The notes: generated by a model not told the origin, from the letters alone. Counted from the first letter of the stretch, positions 45,553 through 53,779 are shown. The stretch is DNA of 64,000 nt from Candidatus Rubrimentiphilum sp. (GCA_035710515.1 DASTDE010000002.1:1-64000); one strand, 5' to 3'. Translations and numbers: made by a program.

Positions 45553-46221
45553 TTACTTGGTTGCGCCGGCGGGCTGGTAAAGGTCCGTCGGTATCGGCGC
45601 ACCGGTATTGTGGAAGTGCAGCATCTCCGCCATTTGATTGGCGGCGACGATCATCTCTTGGTTGTACGTCTTGATTCTGCTCTTGAAATAGTTGAAGAAG
45701 ACGACTGCGATAACCGCGATAATCAAACCGCTGGCCGTCGTGATCAGCGCTTCCGACACGCCCGCCGCGACGACGGACGGAGTCGAGTTGCCCTTGAGCG
45801 CGATGTCGTCGAAGGCCTTGATGATGCCCAAGACGGTACCGAACAGGCCGACGAACGGCGAGATAACCGCAATCGTACCGATGATTGCCAAGTTGCGTTC
45901 CAGCGAGTTCAGATGCTCCATCAGCGCGATGGAGAGCGCGTCGGTGATGTCCGCGCGGTTCTTCTCACCGCGCAGGAGACCGAATTCGAGAATTTTGGGA
46001 AGCATGCCGCGCTGGCTGCGGCACACCTTGATGGCCCCGTCGACGTCGTCCTGAGAGATCTTCTGGCCGATCGACTTGAGCAGGCCTTTGGTGTCACCGT
46101 GTTGCTGGGCAAAGAACCACAGCCGCTCGATAACGACTGCCAAGCCCACTATGGATATGAGCAAGAGCAGCCACATATCCCAGCCGCCCTTGTTCATGAA
46201 AGTCATGAAACCGCCAAACAC
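45553..46221 (-). CDS. exbB: ExbB/TolQ/MotA-family proton channel protein
   Basis: The 222-residue protein has three transmembrane helices, with IIGTIAVISPFVGLFGTVLGIIKAFDDIALKGNSTPSVVAAGVSEALITTASGLIIAVIAVVFFNYF region features given here only as the VGLFGTVLGI and SEALITTASGL motifs. It forms the proton channel with ExbD. Confidence 0.93.
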   Translation of the reverse strand: MFGGFMTFMNKGGWDMWLLLLISIVGLAVVIERLWFFAQQHGDTKGLLKSIGQKISQDDVDGAIKVCRSQRGMLPKILEFGLLRGEKNRADITDALSIALMEHLNSLERNLAIIGTIAVISPFVGLFGTVLGIIKAFDDIALKGNSTPSVVAAGVSEALITTASGLIIAVIAVVFFNYFKSRIKTYNQEMIVAANQMAEMLHFHNTGAPIPTDLYQPAGATK

Positions 46222-46303
46222 TATTTTCGTCCTCCCGTTCCGCGGGCAAGTATGTGCGCTTTAGAAAGGCGCACCATTGGCCTACACCCAGCCAAAGTCC
46301 TCG

Positions 46304-47668
46304 TCACTTTTCGATGTTCTGCTTGATGAAGTTGTCGATGTTGAGCGCGAGCCCGATATTGCCTTGCGCCTGCGCCTCGGCCTTGGCCTTGTGGAGCGCA
46401 TCCAGCGCTTGGTTCTTGAACTCGACCTTTTGCTTTCCGCCGATGATCCATGCGCCCGCCATGGCCACCCCGAGTGAATAATTCGCAAGTGCGTCGTTTG
46501 GATTGAGGGCCAGCGCCTGATCCGCGTACGGCTTCATTTTGGTCAGGTAATCGTTCGGCACGGCCGGTGTTTTTTGCGCACCGATCAGCGTGTTCTCTTC
46601 CAACGCGGCTGACGCGAAGCCTGTGACGGCCACGTCCCTGTCGCCTTGCTTGGTGGCCTCCAGGAAATCGGTGACCGCCTCCTGATGTTTGCCGGCGGAC
46701 GAGGCGGCGTTCCCGGCAGCCAGGTACTGGTTGCCGATCATGCGTTTGACCGTCGTGTTGGTCGGGTCGAGACGCATGATCTCATCCTTTATGGTTTGCA
46801 CGTTTGCTGTATCGTTTGCCTTAAGATACGCTTGCATGAGCGCGGCATCGATGTTCACCTTGCTGTTCACGTCCGTCTTCGGGTCGGCCATGGCCATGCT
46901 GCGAGCCTTCTGCAGATCCTGAACCGCCGCGGTCGTGTCCCCATTTTCGAACTCGGCCGAGCCGAGCACGTAAAACGTTCCGGCGGACGGCGCCAGAATC
47001 ACCGACTTGTTGGCGTAGCCGAGCGCCGCCGTCGCATTATTTTGCTTCAGCGCGGCGGCAGCGGCCAGTGCATACGACTGTGCTGCGACCTGCAGAAACG
47101 TTTTCGAGACGCTGGAAACCTTGTCGAAGGCGGCTGCTGCGCCGGTGTAGTCCTTCAGGAAGTAGTCCGCCGCCGCCAGCTGCTGGCTGAGCGTCGGGTC
47201 GTTCGGCTTGGATGCAAGCGCCTGCGTCGCCATCGCCTTGGCTTGGTCGTACTTGCCCGCATGGATCAGTTTATCGATTTGCGCGACGGCGCCCGTTACG
47301 ATCGGCCCGCCTTTGCCCGCAACGCTCTTGCCGTGGAACGCGATGGTGAAATCATAGAAGCCGGTGACGGGTGTCTTGCCGCGATGTTGGGGGCGATACG
47401 TCGAGTTCTTGGCGATATCCAAGGCCGCGGCGTTGTCGAGCGGGTTGGTCGAGGTGATGACCTTGATCACTTTGTGCGACCCGTCGGCGAAGACTTCGAC
47501 CTGAATCACGACCTTGCCGGAACCCGCTATCGGGACCGACGTGTCGGCGCGCGTAATCAATTTCGCCGGCGTGAATGCGTTCTGATATTGCGCTTGCGCC
47601 GTCAAAGTGGTTCCGGCGACGACGGCAATGGCCGTGACGGCAGCCGCCCAGCGGGTGATCCCAATCAT
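46304..47668 (-). CDS. TonB-domain / TPR periplasmic protein heading the Ton operon
   Basis: The 454-residue protein has a signal peptide (about 1-25, WAAAVTAIAVVAGTTLTAQA), a TonB-C-like domain (about 35-110: VVIQVEVFADGSHKVIKV, YRPQHRGKTPVTGFYDF) and a TPR-rich helical part (about 120-454). The TonB-C domain without a membrane anchor is unusual, and the TPR part may bind peptidoglycan, lipoproteins or receptors. ATG at 47668 is used because GGAG is 6 nt upstream. Confidence 0.8.
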   Translation of the reverse strand: MIGITRWAAAVTAIAVVAGTTLTAQAQYQNAFTPAKLITRADTSVPIAGSGKVVIQVEVFADGSHKVIKVITSTNPLDNAAALDIAKNSTYRPQHRGKTPVTGFYDFTIAFHGKSVAGKGGPIVTGAVAQIDKLIHAGKYDQAKAMATQALASKPNDPTLSQQLAAADYFLKDYTGAAAAFDKVSSVSKTFLQVAAQSYALAAAAALKQNNATAALGYANKSVILAPSAGTFYVLGSAEFENGDTTAAVQDLQKARSMAMADPKTDVNSKVNIDAALMQAYLKANDTANVQTIKDEIMRLDPTNTTVKRMIGNQYLAAGNAASSAGKHQEAVTDFLEATKQGDRDVAVTGFASAALEENTLIGAQKTPAVPNDYLTKMKPYADQALALNPNDALANYSLGVAMAGAWIIGGKQKVEFKNQALDALHKAKAEAQAQGNIGLALNIDNFIKQNIEK

Positions 47669-47697
47669 GCGTATCTCCAACCTCGAGCTTGTTCTTT

Positions 47698-47732
47698 ATT
47701 ATAATGAAGGCCGCGCAAGGCGTAGCCTTGTT
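47698..47732 (-). promoter_or_regulatory. Promoter of the Ton operon with an overlapping inverted repeat
   Basis: Read leftward, TATAAT (47698-47703) is a consensus -10. No good -35 is seen at 17 bp. The -35 region is instead occupied by the perfect inverted repeat CAAGGC-GTA-GCCTTG at 47718-47732, which could be an operator or activator site. The start point is predicted near 47691, about 20 nt before the TPR gene. Confidence 0.5.
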
Positions 47733-47808
47733 ACCGCGGATAAACGTAACTCAAACTACGTTCGTCGCCTGCCTTGCGGCGGGACGCTGGAGCTCCCCTG
47801 CTAAGCCG

Positions 47809-48672
47809 TCAAGCGGCTAAGGATGCGGCGGGCAGCTGGCGGCCGACCGCGTGGGCGACGCCGCGACCCTGTTCCATCAGCGACTCGAACTGCTCGAAAG
47901 TGAGTGACTGCGGACCGTCCGAAGCGGCCGCCGGCGGATCGGGATGGACCTCGATGAGCAACCCGTCGGCGCCGCCGGCAACGCCGGCGACCGCCATCGG
48001 CGCGACCAGTTTCGCAAGTCCAGTCCCGTGCGACGGATCGACGATGACCGGCAGATGCGAAAGCGCATGCACGAGCGGAATCGCCGCTAGGTCCAGCAGA
48101 TTGCGTGTAGCCGAATCGAACGAACGAATCCCGCGTTCGCACAGTACGACGTCGGCGTTTCCCGCGACCAGCAAATATTCGGCGGCCAAGAGCCACTCTT
48201 CAATTGTCGCGGAGAGGCCGCGCTTGAGCAGCACCGGTTTCCCCGCGTCGCCAACTTCCCGCAACAGCGTGAAGTTCTGCATGTTGCGCGTACCGATCTG
48301 CAGCATGTCCGCGTGTTGCGCCACCAGCGCGACGTCGCGCGGATCGAGCACTTCAGTCACAACTGATAGTCCGAAGCGATCGGCTGCATCGCGCAGCATC
48401 TTTAATCCGTCGGCGCCCAGCCCCTGAAAGGCGTACGGCGACGTACGCGGTTTGAAGGCTCCGCCGCGCAGCACGTTCGCGCCGCGCTGAGCAACGGCTT
48501 GGGCCGTTGCCTCGATCTGCTCGCGCGACTCCACGCTGCAGGGTCCTGCGCAGATCGCGAGCATTTCGCCGCCGAAACTCGCGCCGTTGGGAAGGCGCAC
48601 GATCGTGCGGTTCGCACGCGCATCGCGGCGCACCAGTTTATAGGTGTTTGGAAGAGCCGTTAACCGGTCCAT
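47809..48672 (-). CDS. aroF: 3-deoxy-7-phosphoheptulonate synthase (DAHP synthase, KDO8P-synthase-like type)
   Basis: The 287-residue enzyme has AICAGPCSVESREQIEA, LRGGAFKPRTSPYAFQGLG, QIGTRNMQNF, KPVLLKRGLSATIEEW and PVIVDPSHGTGL, the type Ib DAHP synthase set. It starts the shikimate pathway. The N-terminal domain is short, so regulation by a ferredoxin-like domain (as in Thermotoga) is absent. The start is one base after the pseudouridine synthase stop. Confidence 0.95.
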   Translation of the reverse strand: MDRLTALPNTYKLVRRDARANRTIVRLPNGASFGGEMLAICAGPCSVESREQIEATAQAVAQRGANVLRGGAFKPRTSPYAFQGLGADGLKMLRDAADRFGLSVVTEVLDPRDVALVAQHADMLQIGTRNMQNFTLLREVGDAGKPVLLKRGLSATIEEWLLAAEYLLVAGNADVVLCERGIRSFDSATRNLLDLAAIPLVHALSHLPVIVDPSHGTGLAKLVAPMAVAGVAGGADGLLIEVHPDPPAAASDGPQSLTFEQFESLMEQGRGVAHAVGRQLPAASLAA

Positions 48673-48673
48673 G

Positions 48674-49384
48674 CTAGCGCACCAATTCGCGCAAATGCGC
48701 GAGTTCCCGCGCGGTCGCCGGGCGCGTGCGGCCCGGCGCGAGCGTGCCCAAGGCGATAGGCCCGAAGCGCAGGCGCCGCAGCTCGCGAACGGGGTGACCC
48801 ACGGCTTCGAGCATGCGCCGGACCTGCCGGTTGCGGCCTTCGTGGATGGTGACGTCCAACACGGTACGATCGCCCGGCGACGCGATGACTTTGACCCGCG
48901 CGCCCGCCGCGCGCCCTTCTTCAAGACGCATACCGCGCCGCAGCCGCTCCAACTCGTCCGTCGTTAGTTGCCCCTTCACGACCGCGCGATATGTTTTTTC
49001 TACGCCGAAGCGCGGATGCGTCAACACGTGCGCGAGTTCGCCGTCGTTCGTTAGCAGCAAAACGCCGGACGTATCGTAATCCAGCCTTCCCACCGGAACG
49101 ATCCGCGGCAAGCCCTTGGGCAAGAGATCGCTGACGGTGCGCCGCCCTTGCGGATCGCGCATCGTCGTAACGACGCCGAGCGGCTTATGCAAAACGATAT
49201 ACGTATGCTTCGCAGGCAACGAAACGATCTTACCGTTGACGGCGACCTTGTCGCTTTCCTCAACGCTCGTCCCGAGTTCGCGCACGACCTTGCCGTTCAC
49301 GCGAATTTGCCCGCGCACGATCAGCTCTTCCGCCGCGCGTCTCGACGCCACACCCGCATGCGCCAAGTACTTTTGCAACCGCAT
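48674..49384 (-). CDS. RsuA/RluB-family 23S/16S rRNA pseudouridine synthase
   Basis: The 236-residue protein has an N-terminal S4 domain (MRLQKYLAHAGVASRRAAEELI) and a pseudouridine synthase domain with VPVGRLDYDTSGVLLLTNDG (catalytic Asp in GRLDxxTxG) and EGRNRQVRRML. ATG at 49384 is the family start; no strong Shine-Dalgarno is seen. Length and motifs do not separate RluB, RluE and RsuA. Confidence 0.93.
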   Translation of the reverse strand: MRLQKYLAHAGVASRRAAEELIVRGQIRVNGKVVRELGTSVEESDKVAVNGKIVSLPAKHTYIVLHKPLGVVTTMRDPQGRRTVSDLLPKGLPRIVPVGRLDYDTSGVLLLTNDGELAHVLTHPRFGVEKTYRAVVKGQLTTDELERLRRGMRLEEGRAAGARVKVIASPGDRTVLDVTIHEGRNRQVRRMLEAVGHPVRELRRLRFGPIALGTLAPGRTRPATARELAHLRELVR

Positions 49385-49398
49385 TGCAGCGGTTATTT

Positions 49399-49551
49399 CG
49401 TTTGGTCGGCCCCGATGCCCCGGCGAAGTGTGCGACTTTTTCGAGCTCGACTTCAAAACTTTGTTCTCTCGAAAAAAGCGCCCAAACAAAAAGCCGCCAT
49501 GGAGGGCGGCTTTTGAGTGTCTTTGACGGGGTGTCGGGGCCGACCAAAACG
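49399..49551 (-). repeat. Structured palindromic element E (three-helix family)
   Basis: Outer arms are 49399-49428 and 49521-49551 (CGTTTGGTCGGC/GCCGACCAAAACG at the ends). Inside are CTTTTTCGAG/CTCGAAAAAAG (49436-49445 and 49468-49478) and a terminator-like hairpin (49488-49514). The loop of the first inner stem contains CTTCAAAACTT at 49451-49461, as in element D at 43169-43330. It lies between rho and the pseudouridine synthase gene, together with the 43-bp repeat at 49587-49665 filling the 304-bp gap. Confidence 0.65.
49488..49514. terminator. Bidirectional intrinsic terminator hairpin inside element E
   Basis: AAAAGCCGCC-ATGGA-GGGCGGCTTTT is a G+C stem flanked by A and T runs on both sides, so it can terminate in either direction. 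It is downstream of rho on the minus strand and could end the rho transcript. Confidence 0.7.
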
Positions 49552-49586
49552 TGCGGGCCTCGTCAAGCTCGGCCGTCCTTCGACAA

Positions 49587-49665
49587 GCTCAGGATGACAT
49601 CCCGACAAGCTCACCATGACACACTAAGGGCTCAGGATGACATCCCGACAGGCTCACCATGACAC
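49587..49665. repeat. Tandem pair of a 36-bp repeat (43-bp period)
   Basis: GCTCAGGATGACATCCCGAC at 49587 and 49630 is followed in each copy by A(A/G)GCTCACCATGACAC. The copies differ at one position over 36 bp. The AAGCTCAGGATGACA word is a frequent intergenic repeat in many unrelated genomes and often follows terminators. No coding or RNA function is assigned. Confidence 0.75.
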
Positions 49666-49688
49666 TGTTTGCGTCGGTGAGCGGAAGG

Positions 49689-51161
49689 TTAGTACTTGCC
49701 GTTGCCCTCTTCGTTGTACCCGCGCGACAGCGAGAGCGCTTCCTTCGTAACGGATTGCAAGAACTCGTCGTTGGTGCGCGTTTGCGCCATCTTGTCGAGA
49801 ATGATCTCGGTGATGTCGCCGCTGTTGAGCACGCTCGTCGCGCGGCGCAGCATCCAGATCTTACGCATCTCGTCTTCGCTGAGCAGCAGCTCTTCGTGCC
49901 GCGTACCGGAACGCTTGATGTCGATGGCCGGGAAGATGCGCGACTCCGCGAGCTTGCGCGTCAGGTTGAGTTCCATGTTGCCGGTGCCTTTGAACTCTTC
50001 GAAGATGACGTCGTCCATCTTGGAACCCGTCTCGATCAGCGCCGTAGCGATGATCGTGAGCGAGCCGCCTTCTTCGATTTTGCGCGCCGCGCCGAAGAAC
50101 CGTTTGGGCTTGTGCAGCGAGGCGGTGTCCAAACCGCCGGAGAGCGTGCGGCCCGAGGTCGGAATCACTTGGTTCCAGGCACGCGCGAGGCGCGTGATGG
50201 AGTCGAGCAAAATCACGACGTCTTTGCCGATCTCGACGAGCCGCTTGGCGCGTTCCATCGTCAGTTCGGAAACGGCGGTGTGGTTCTCGGGATGTTCGTC
50301 AAACGTCGAAGCCACGACCTCGCCGTCGATCGTGCGCTGCATGTCCGTGACCTCTTCAGGCCGTTCGTCAACGAGCAGCGCGATGATGTGCGCGTCCGGG
50401 TGATTGATTGAAATGGAGTTGGCGATGTTCTTGAGCAGCGTCGTCTTACCGGCTTTGGGCGGCGAGACGATCAGCGCGCGCTGGCCTTTGCCGATCGGAC
50501 AGAAGAGGTCGATGACGCGCGTCGAGAGCTGCGTCGAGCGCACTTCGAGCCGGTAGCGCTCGTTCGGGTAAATCGGCGTGCCTTTTTCATAGAGCCGGCG
50601 GCCGCGAATCTCGTCGGGCAACAGCCCGTTGATGCGATCGACCCGGATCAGGCCGAAGTACTTCTCGTTATCTTTGGGCCGGCGGACTTGGCCTTCGACC
50701 AAATCGCCTCGCCGCAGTTCGAAGCGGCGGATCTGCGTCTGGCTGACGTAGACGTCTTCGGGCCCGATCACGTACCCGTCGCGGCGCAAAAAGCCGTAGC
50801 CTTCGGGCAGAATGTCGAGCACGCCGTTGGCGACTTCGAGGCCGGTGCGCTGCGCCTGGATCTCCATGATCCGCGGAATCAGCTCTTCTTTTTTGAGCTT
50901 GAGCGGCGAATCGATATCGAATTCCTTGGCCAGCGTGTTCAGATCGGCTTTCGATTTTTCCGAAAGCTCTTCGATCGTGAGCAGCTGCGGCAGATTTTGC
51001 TCGGCCTGCGGGAATTGCTCGAAGTGCGGAGCGGGGTTGTTGCCAAATTGGCGATGGCGGCGCGAACGGCGCCGGCGGCCTCCGCCTGGGCGGCCGTCAT
51101 TATTGGGACGATGTTCGAATTGAATTGGACTATCTCTCTCGTAGAGTCGCACACGCCGCAT
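49689..51161 (-). CDS. rho: Transcription termination factor Rho
   Basis: The 490-residue protein has a basic, Gly/Arg-rich N-terminal tail (1-40), a Rho_N helical domain (about 60-100), the cold-shock RNA-binding domain (GVLDILPEGYGFLRRDGYV) and the ATPase domain with SPPKAGKTTLLKNIA (Walker A), LLVDERPEEV and SITRLARAWN. It is the RNA helicase of factor-dependent termination. The start at 51161 has no clear Shine-Dalgarno; the promoter at 51258-51286 gives a 90-nt leader. Confidence 0.95.
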   Translation of the reverse strand: MRRVRLYERDSPIQFEHRPNNDGRPGGGRRRRSRRHRQFGNNPAPHFEQFPQAEQNLPQLLTIEELSEKSKADLNTLAKEFDIDSPLKLKKEELIPRIMEIQAQRTGLEVANGVLDILPEGYGFLRRDGYVIGPEDVYVSQTQIRRFELRRGDLVEGQVRRPKDNEKYFGLIRVDRINGLLPDEIRGRRLYEKGTPIYPNERYRLEVRSTQLSTRVIDLFCPIGKGQRALIVSPPKAGKTTLLKNIANSISINHPDAHIIALLVDERPEEVTDMQRTIDGEVVASTFDEHPENHTAVSELTMERAKRLVEIGKDVVILLDSITRLARAWNQVIPTSGRTLSGGLDTASLHKPKRFFGAARKIEEGGSLTIIATALIETGSKMDDVIFEEFKGTGNMELNLTRKLAESRIFPAIDIKRSGTRHEELLLSEDEMRKIWMLRRATSVLNSGDITEIILDKMAQTRTNDEFLQSVTKEALSLSRGYNEEGNGKY

Positions 51162-51257
51162 AAACGAAACAATCGGGCGAGGCTGCCGGAATTCGTTGGA
51201 GCGTGAGCGGGAAGCGTAATGGTCGCGGAGGGTTTAACCGCACGTCGCGACGCCCAA

Positions 51258-51286
51258 ACTATAGCACAGCGCGCTCAGGACGACAA
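51258..51286 (-). promoter_or_regulatory. Promoter of rho
   Basis: Read leftward, -35 TTGTCG (51281-51286) and -10 TATAGT (51258-51263) are separated by exactly 17 bp. The start is predicted near 51251. The promoter overlaps the 3' end of the 3-methyladenine glycosylase gene. Confidence 0.6.
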
Positions 51287-51868
51287 GCGCTTGGGCCCCG
51301 AGACAAAGGTATTGCCGCGCTCGTAGAAGCGCAGCCGGCGGGTGAAAGCCTTGGTAATCCCGATGCGCCGGCTCGTACCGATTGCTGGCCGGGCCGCGGG
51401 CGCGGCAAGCCAAAGGTCGCCGCTCCGCAGCAGATCGACGCCGTCAAGATCGCGATCGATCGCAAGCGCTTGGCACAGGCGTCCGGGTCCGCGGCAGAGG
51501 TCCAGGACGCGCGTCGTGCGCCGCCGGGCTTCCATCAAAGACAATCCTTCAAGCGGCTCGAGCGCGCGAATCAAAACGGCGGCGCCTTCGTCTTTGCTTT
51601 CACTGGTGACGTTGACGCACCATGACGTGCCGTAAATCTTATAGACGTACGCGTGGTGCGCGGCCAGAAACATCGATGCGTTCCGCCCGCTTTTTCCACG
51701 ATAGGCATGCGAGGCAGGATCGCCGATGACATAGGCTTCGGTTTCGACGATCCGTCCGGCGGCGCGGCCGTCCGGGCAGTCACGAACGAGCACACATCCA
51801 AGAAGCGCCTTCGCTAGATCGACCGTTCCGGCGGGCAATTCGCGCGCGCGCAGCCGTCGAAAGCGCAC
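51275..51868 (-). CDS. 3-methyladenine DNA glycosylase (AAG/MPG family)
   Basis: The 197-residue protein has VETEAYVIGDPASHAYRGK (catalytic Glu), RNASMF, YGTSWCVNVT, GPGRLCQALAID and RIGI, all conserved in the AAG family (PF02245). It removes alkylated purines. It follows the RNase H-like gene by 3 bp under the same LexA-box promoter. Confidence 0.93.
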   Translation of the reverse strand: MRFRRLRARELPAGTVDLAKALLGCVLVRDCPDGRAAGRIVETEAYVIGDPASHAYRGKSGRNASMFLAAHHAYVYKIYGTSWCVNVTSESKDEGAAVLIRALEPLEGLSLMEARRRTTRVLDLCRGPGRLCQALAIDRDLDGVDLLRSGDLWLAAPAARPAIGTSRRIGITKAFTRRLRFYERGNTFVSGPKRLSS

Positions 51869-51871
51869 TGG

Positions 51872-52279
51872 TTAGGCCGCGACGTGCAGTGCTACTTCCG
51901 AACGAGCTCGTGCGGCTAAATCCGCATCACTCGCCGGCATCGCAGCGATTTCATACCTCCGGAATTGGTTGAGCGCGCAGCCCAGGCGCACGTACGGAAG
52001 CGCCAGCGGAGGCGGCAAATTGTCGCGCCGGCGCAAGTCTGTCCGCAAGTGCGCGTCGTCGATCAGGAACCGCACGCGTTCGAATCCGCGACGCCGCAGC
52101 GTTTCGCAGACTGCCGTCAGCGCCGCATATCCGACTTCGCGATCCAATAAGGCCGGCTGGCGCTGCACGCGAAAGGCCACGCGCAGCACCCGCGGCTCTT
52201 GGAGCATTATGCGCACATAGGCAACGCCGTTGCCCGCGTCATCCGCCGCATACCCGACGGCCGCATGTATCGCTCTCAT
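51872..52279 (-). CDS. RNase HI-like protein in a LexA-controlled operon
   Basis: The 135-residue protein has an RNase H-type layout: an opening strand with Asp13/Asp14 (GYAADDAGNGVAYV), Glu48 in DREVGYAALTAVCETL, Asp74/Asp75 in FLIDDAHLRTDL, and a C-terminal Asp120 in ASDADLAARARSEVA. These positions match the DEDD set of RNase HI and the RVT_3 group. I infer an RNase H-like nuclease or inactive relative. ATG at 52279 is preferred over earlier codons because the -10 box ends 6 nt upstream, so the mRNA would be leaderless. Confidence 0.75.
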   Translation of the reverse strand: MRAIHAAVGYAADDAGNGVAYVRIMLQEPRVLRVAFRVQRQPALLDREVGYAALTAVCETLRRRGFERVRFLIDDAHLRTDLRRRDNLPPPLALPYVRLGCALNQFRRYEIAAMPASDADLAARARSEVALHVAA

Positions 52280-52285
52280 AGCCTT

Positions 52286-52314
52286 ATCGTACCCCGAACG
52301 TATGTTCGGGTCAA
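52286..52314 (-). promoter_or_regulatory. Promoter with a consensus LexA (SOS) box
   Basis: Read leftward, -35 TTGACC (52309-52314) and -10 TACGAT (52286-52291) are 17 bp apart. The spacer contains CGAACATACGTTCG (52295-52308), a perfect fit to the Gram-positive LexA/DinR consensus CGAACRNRYGTTYG. LexA binding here would block RNA polymerase. The first codon begins 6 nt after the -10. Confidence 0.8.
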
Positions 52315-52385
52315 CCCCCAACGCGCAAGCGCGCCGGGGACCCCCGGGCCCTTTTAAAAGCGCTCCGGCGCAAGCGCCTCCGCGC

Positions 52386-52408
52386 CCCCGTGAGCAAAGC
52401 TCACGGGG
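52386..52408 (-). terminator. Hairpin overlapping the stop of the glycosyltransferase gene
   Basis: CCCCGTGAGC-AAA-GCTCACGGGG is a perfect 10-bp stem. It overlaps the TGA stop (52401-52403). A second GC stem and TTTTAAAAG follow toward 52350. It is a likely terminator for the leftward glycosyltransferase transcript. Confidence 0.5.
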
Positions 52409-53558
52409 CCCCAGTAGCCGCTTGGACCTCGCGGCTGCGGAGGGCCTCGTACAGCGAGGCCACGTGGCGGGACTGCTGGTCGATGCCGAAGCGTGCGGCC
52501 GCCCCGCGGTTCCGGGCCTGCTGCGCGTCGTCTTGGGCGTCGGGCAGCGCGTCGATCGCCTCAGAAAAGGCCTCTGGGGAGCTGGCGACGAGCCGGCCGG
52601 CCCCTCCCAGCACCTCCCGAACGACGGGTGCGTCAGCCGCGATCACAGCGGTTCCGGCCGCCAGGGCTTCCACCAGCACCAGCCCTTGAGTCTCGGTCAC
52701 GCTCGGAAAAACAAACGCGTCAACGCTTGCATAAAGATCGGGCAGTTCGTCTCGTCCTACCTCGCCCAAAAACCGTACGCGTCCGCCTAAATTCAACTCG
52801 TTCGCGCGCGTCTCCAACGCTTCGCGCTCGGGGCCGTCGCCGGCGATCACCAGACGCGCCGAAGTCTTCGTCAGCGTCAGCGCATCGAGCAGCACTTCGA
52901 CGTTCTTCTCGCGTCCCAAACGCCCGACGAAAAGCAACAGCCGGTCACCGGATCGCGCGCCCAGCGATTGCCGCAGATCCGCGCGCCGTTTTCCGGAACC
53001 GAAATGCTCGAGATCGATTCCGCTCGGAACGACTTCAATGTGTGCCGTAACGCCGATTTCCGCGAGTCTTTGACGCATCGCCGGCGTCGGCACGATCACC
53101 GCGTCGGCTAAGTTCGCAAAGCTGCGCGTCAACGTCGAGGCTGCGAAACGCGTCGCCTTCGGATCGAACGGCAAGTAGTGCACGTACTCTTCCAAACGCG
53201 TGTGGTACGTGTACACCAGCGGCACGTGCAACCGCCGCGCATAGCGCACACTCATCCATCCCGTTACGAACGGCGAGTGCGCGTGGAGCACGTCGAGATG
53301 GTTGATGATGCCGCGCCGGTTGCGGCGGCTGACCAGCGGAACGGTCAAACGGTACGGCGTCGAGATGGGCAGCGGCAGCGAAGGCATCCGCAGAGCTCCG
53401 TCGCCTTCATCCGATCCGGGGATATGGGGCGCGAAGCAGTAGACGTCGTGCCCCAGCGCGCGCAAGCCCCCCGCCAGCCCGTCGACCGATGCCACAACCC
53501 CGTTGATTATCGGGCGATAGACCTCCGTAAAAAAGCCGACTCGCATGGGGACGGTCAT
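52401..53558 (-). CDS. GT4-family glycosyltransferase (diacylglycerol glucosyltransferase-like)
   Basis: The 385-residue GT-B protein starts RVGFFTEVYRPIINGVVASVDGLA, has LHAHSPFVTGWMSVRYARR and YTYHTRLEEYVHY, and the C-terminal donor site FVGRLGREKNVEVLLDAL, VFPSVTETQGLVLVEALAAG (EX7E-type). This pattern matches 1,2-diacylglycerol 3-glucosyltransferases and related mannosyltransferases. An ATG at 53546 is also possible. The acceptor is unknown. Confidence 0.88.
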   Translation of the reverse strand: MTVPMRVGFFTEVYRPIINGVVASVDGLAGGLRALGHDVYCFAPHIPGSDEGDGALRMPSLPLPISTPYRLTVPLVSRRNRRGIINHLDVLHAHSPFVTGWMSVRYARRLHVPLVYTYHTRLEEYVHYLPFDPKATRFAASTLTRSFANLADAVIVPTPAMRQRLAEIGVTAHIEVVPSGIDLEHFGSGKRRADLRQSLGARSGDRLLLFVGRLGREKNVEVLLDALTLTKTSARLVIAGDGPEREALETRANELNLGGRVRFLGEVGRDELPDLYASVDAFVFPSVTETQGLVLVEALAAGTAVIAADAPVVREVLGGAGRLVASSPEAFSEAIDALPDAQDDAQQARNRGAAARFGIDQQSRHVASLYEALRSREVQAATGAP

Positions 53559-53653
53559 CTTTACAGGGGACGCCTGGTGGCGCCTCTAGGGGAAAGAGGG
53601 GGCACCTTCTTGGCTGTGACTTTTGGCATAGGCCGCCGTTCGTAAAGGCATGG

Positions 53654-53779
53654 TATAGTGCCCGGGATGCCGGGCGCCTCCCGAGGCTCCGGCACCGGAA
53701 TAACCTTTCCTTGGCGTGTCCGACTCGGATCCGTCAACGCATACAACCGAACCGCGTACCACTGCCGCACCAAGGGCAG
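53654..53779 (+). promoter_or_regulatory. Promoter and structured leader of the 3D-domain gene
   Basis: TATAGT at 53654-53659 is a good -10 with a poor -35. The presumed transcript starts near 53666 and carries GCCCGG-GATG-CCGGGC (53660-53675), GCCT-CCCG-AGGC (53676-53687), TCCGG-CA-CCGGA (53688-53699) and CTGCC...GGCAG (53762-53779) before the AGGAG. A c-di-AMP riboswitch is expected in this place in actinobacteria, but its conserved blocks are not seen here. Confidence 0.5.

Noticed and set aside
52322-52400. GC-rich palindromes near 52330-52360 as an attachment site or origin
   Set aside because: They fit terminator stems between two leftward genes; no integrase, repeat pair or DnaA boxes are present.
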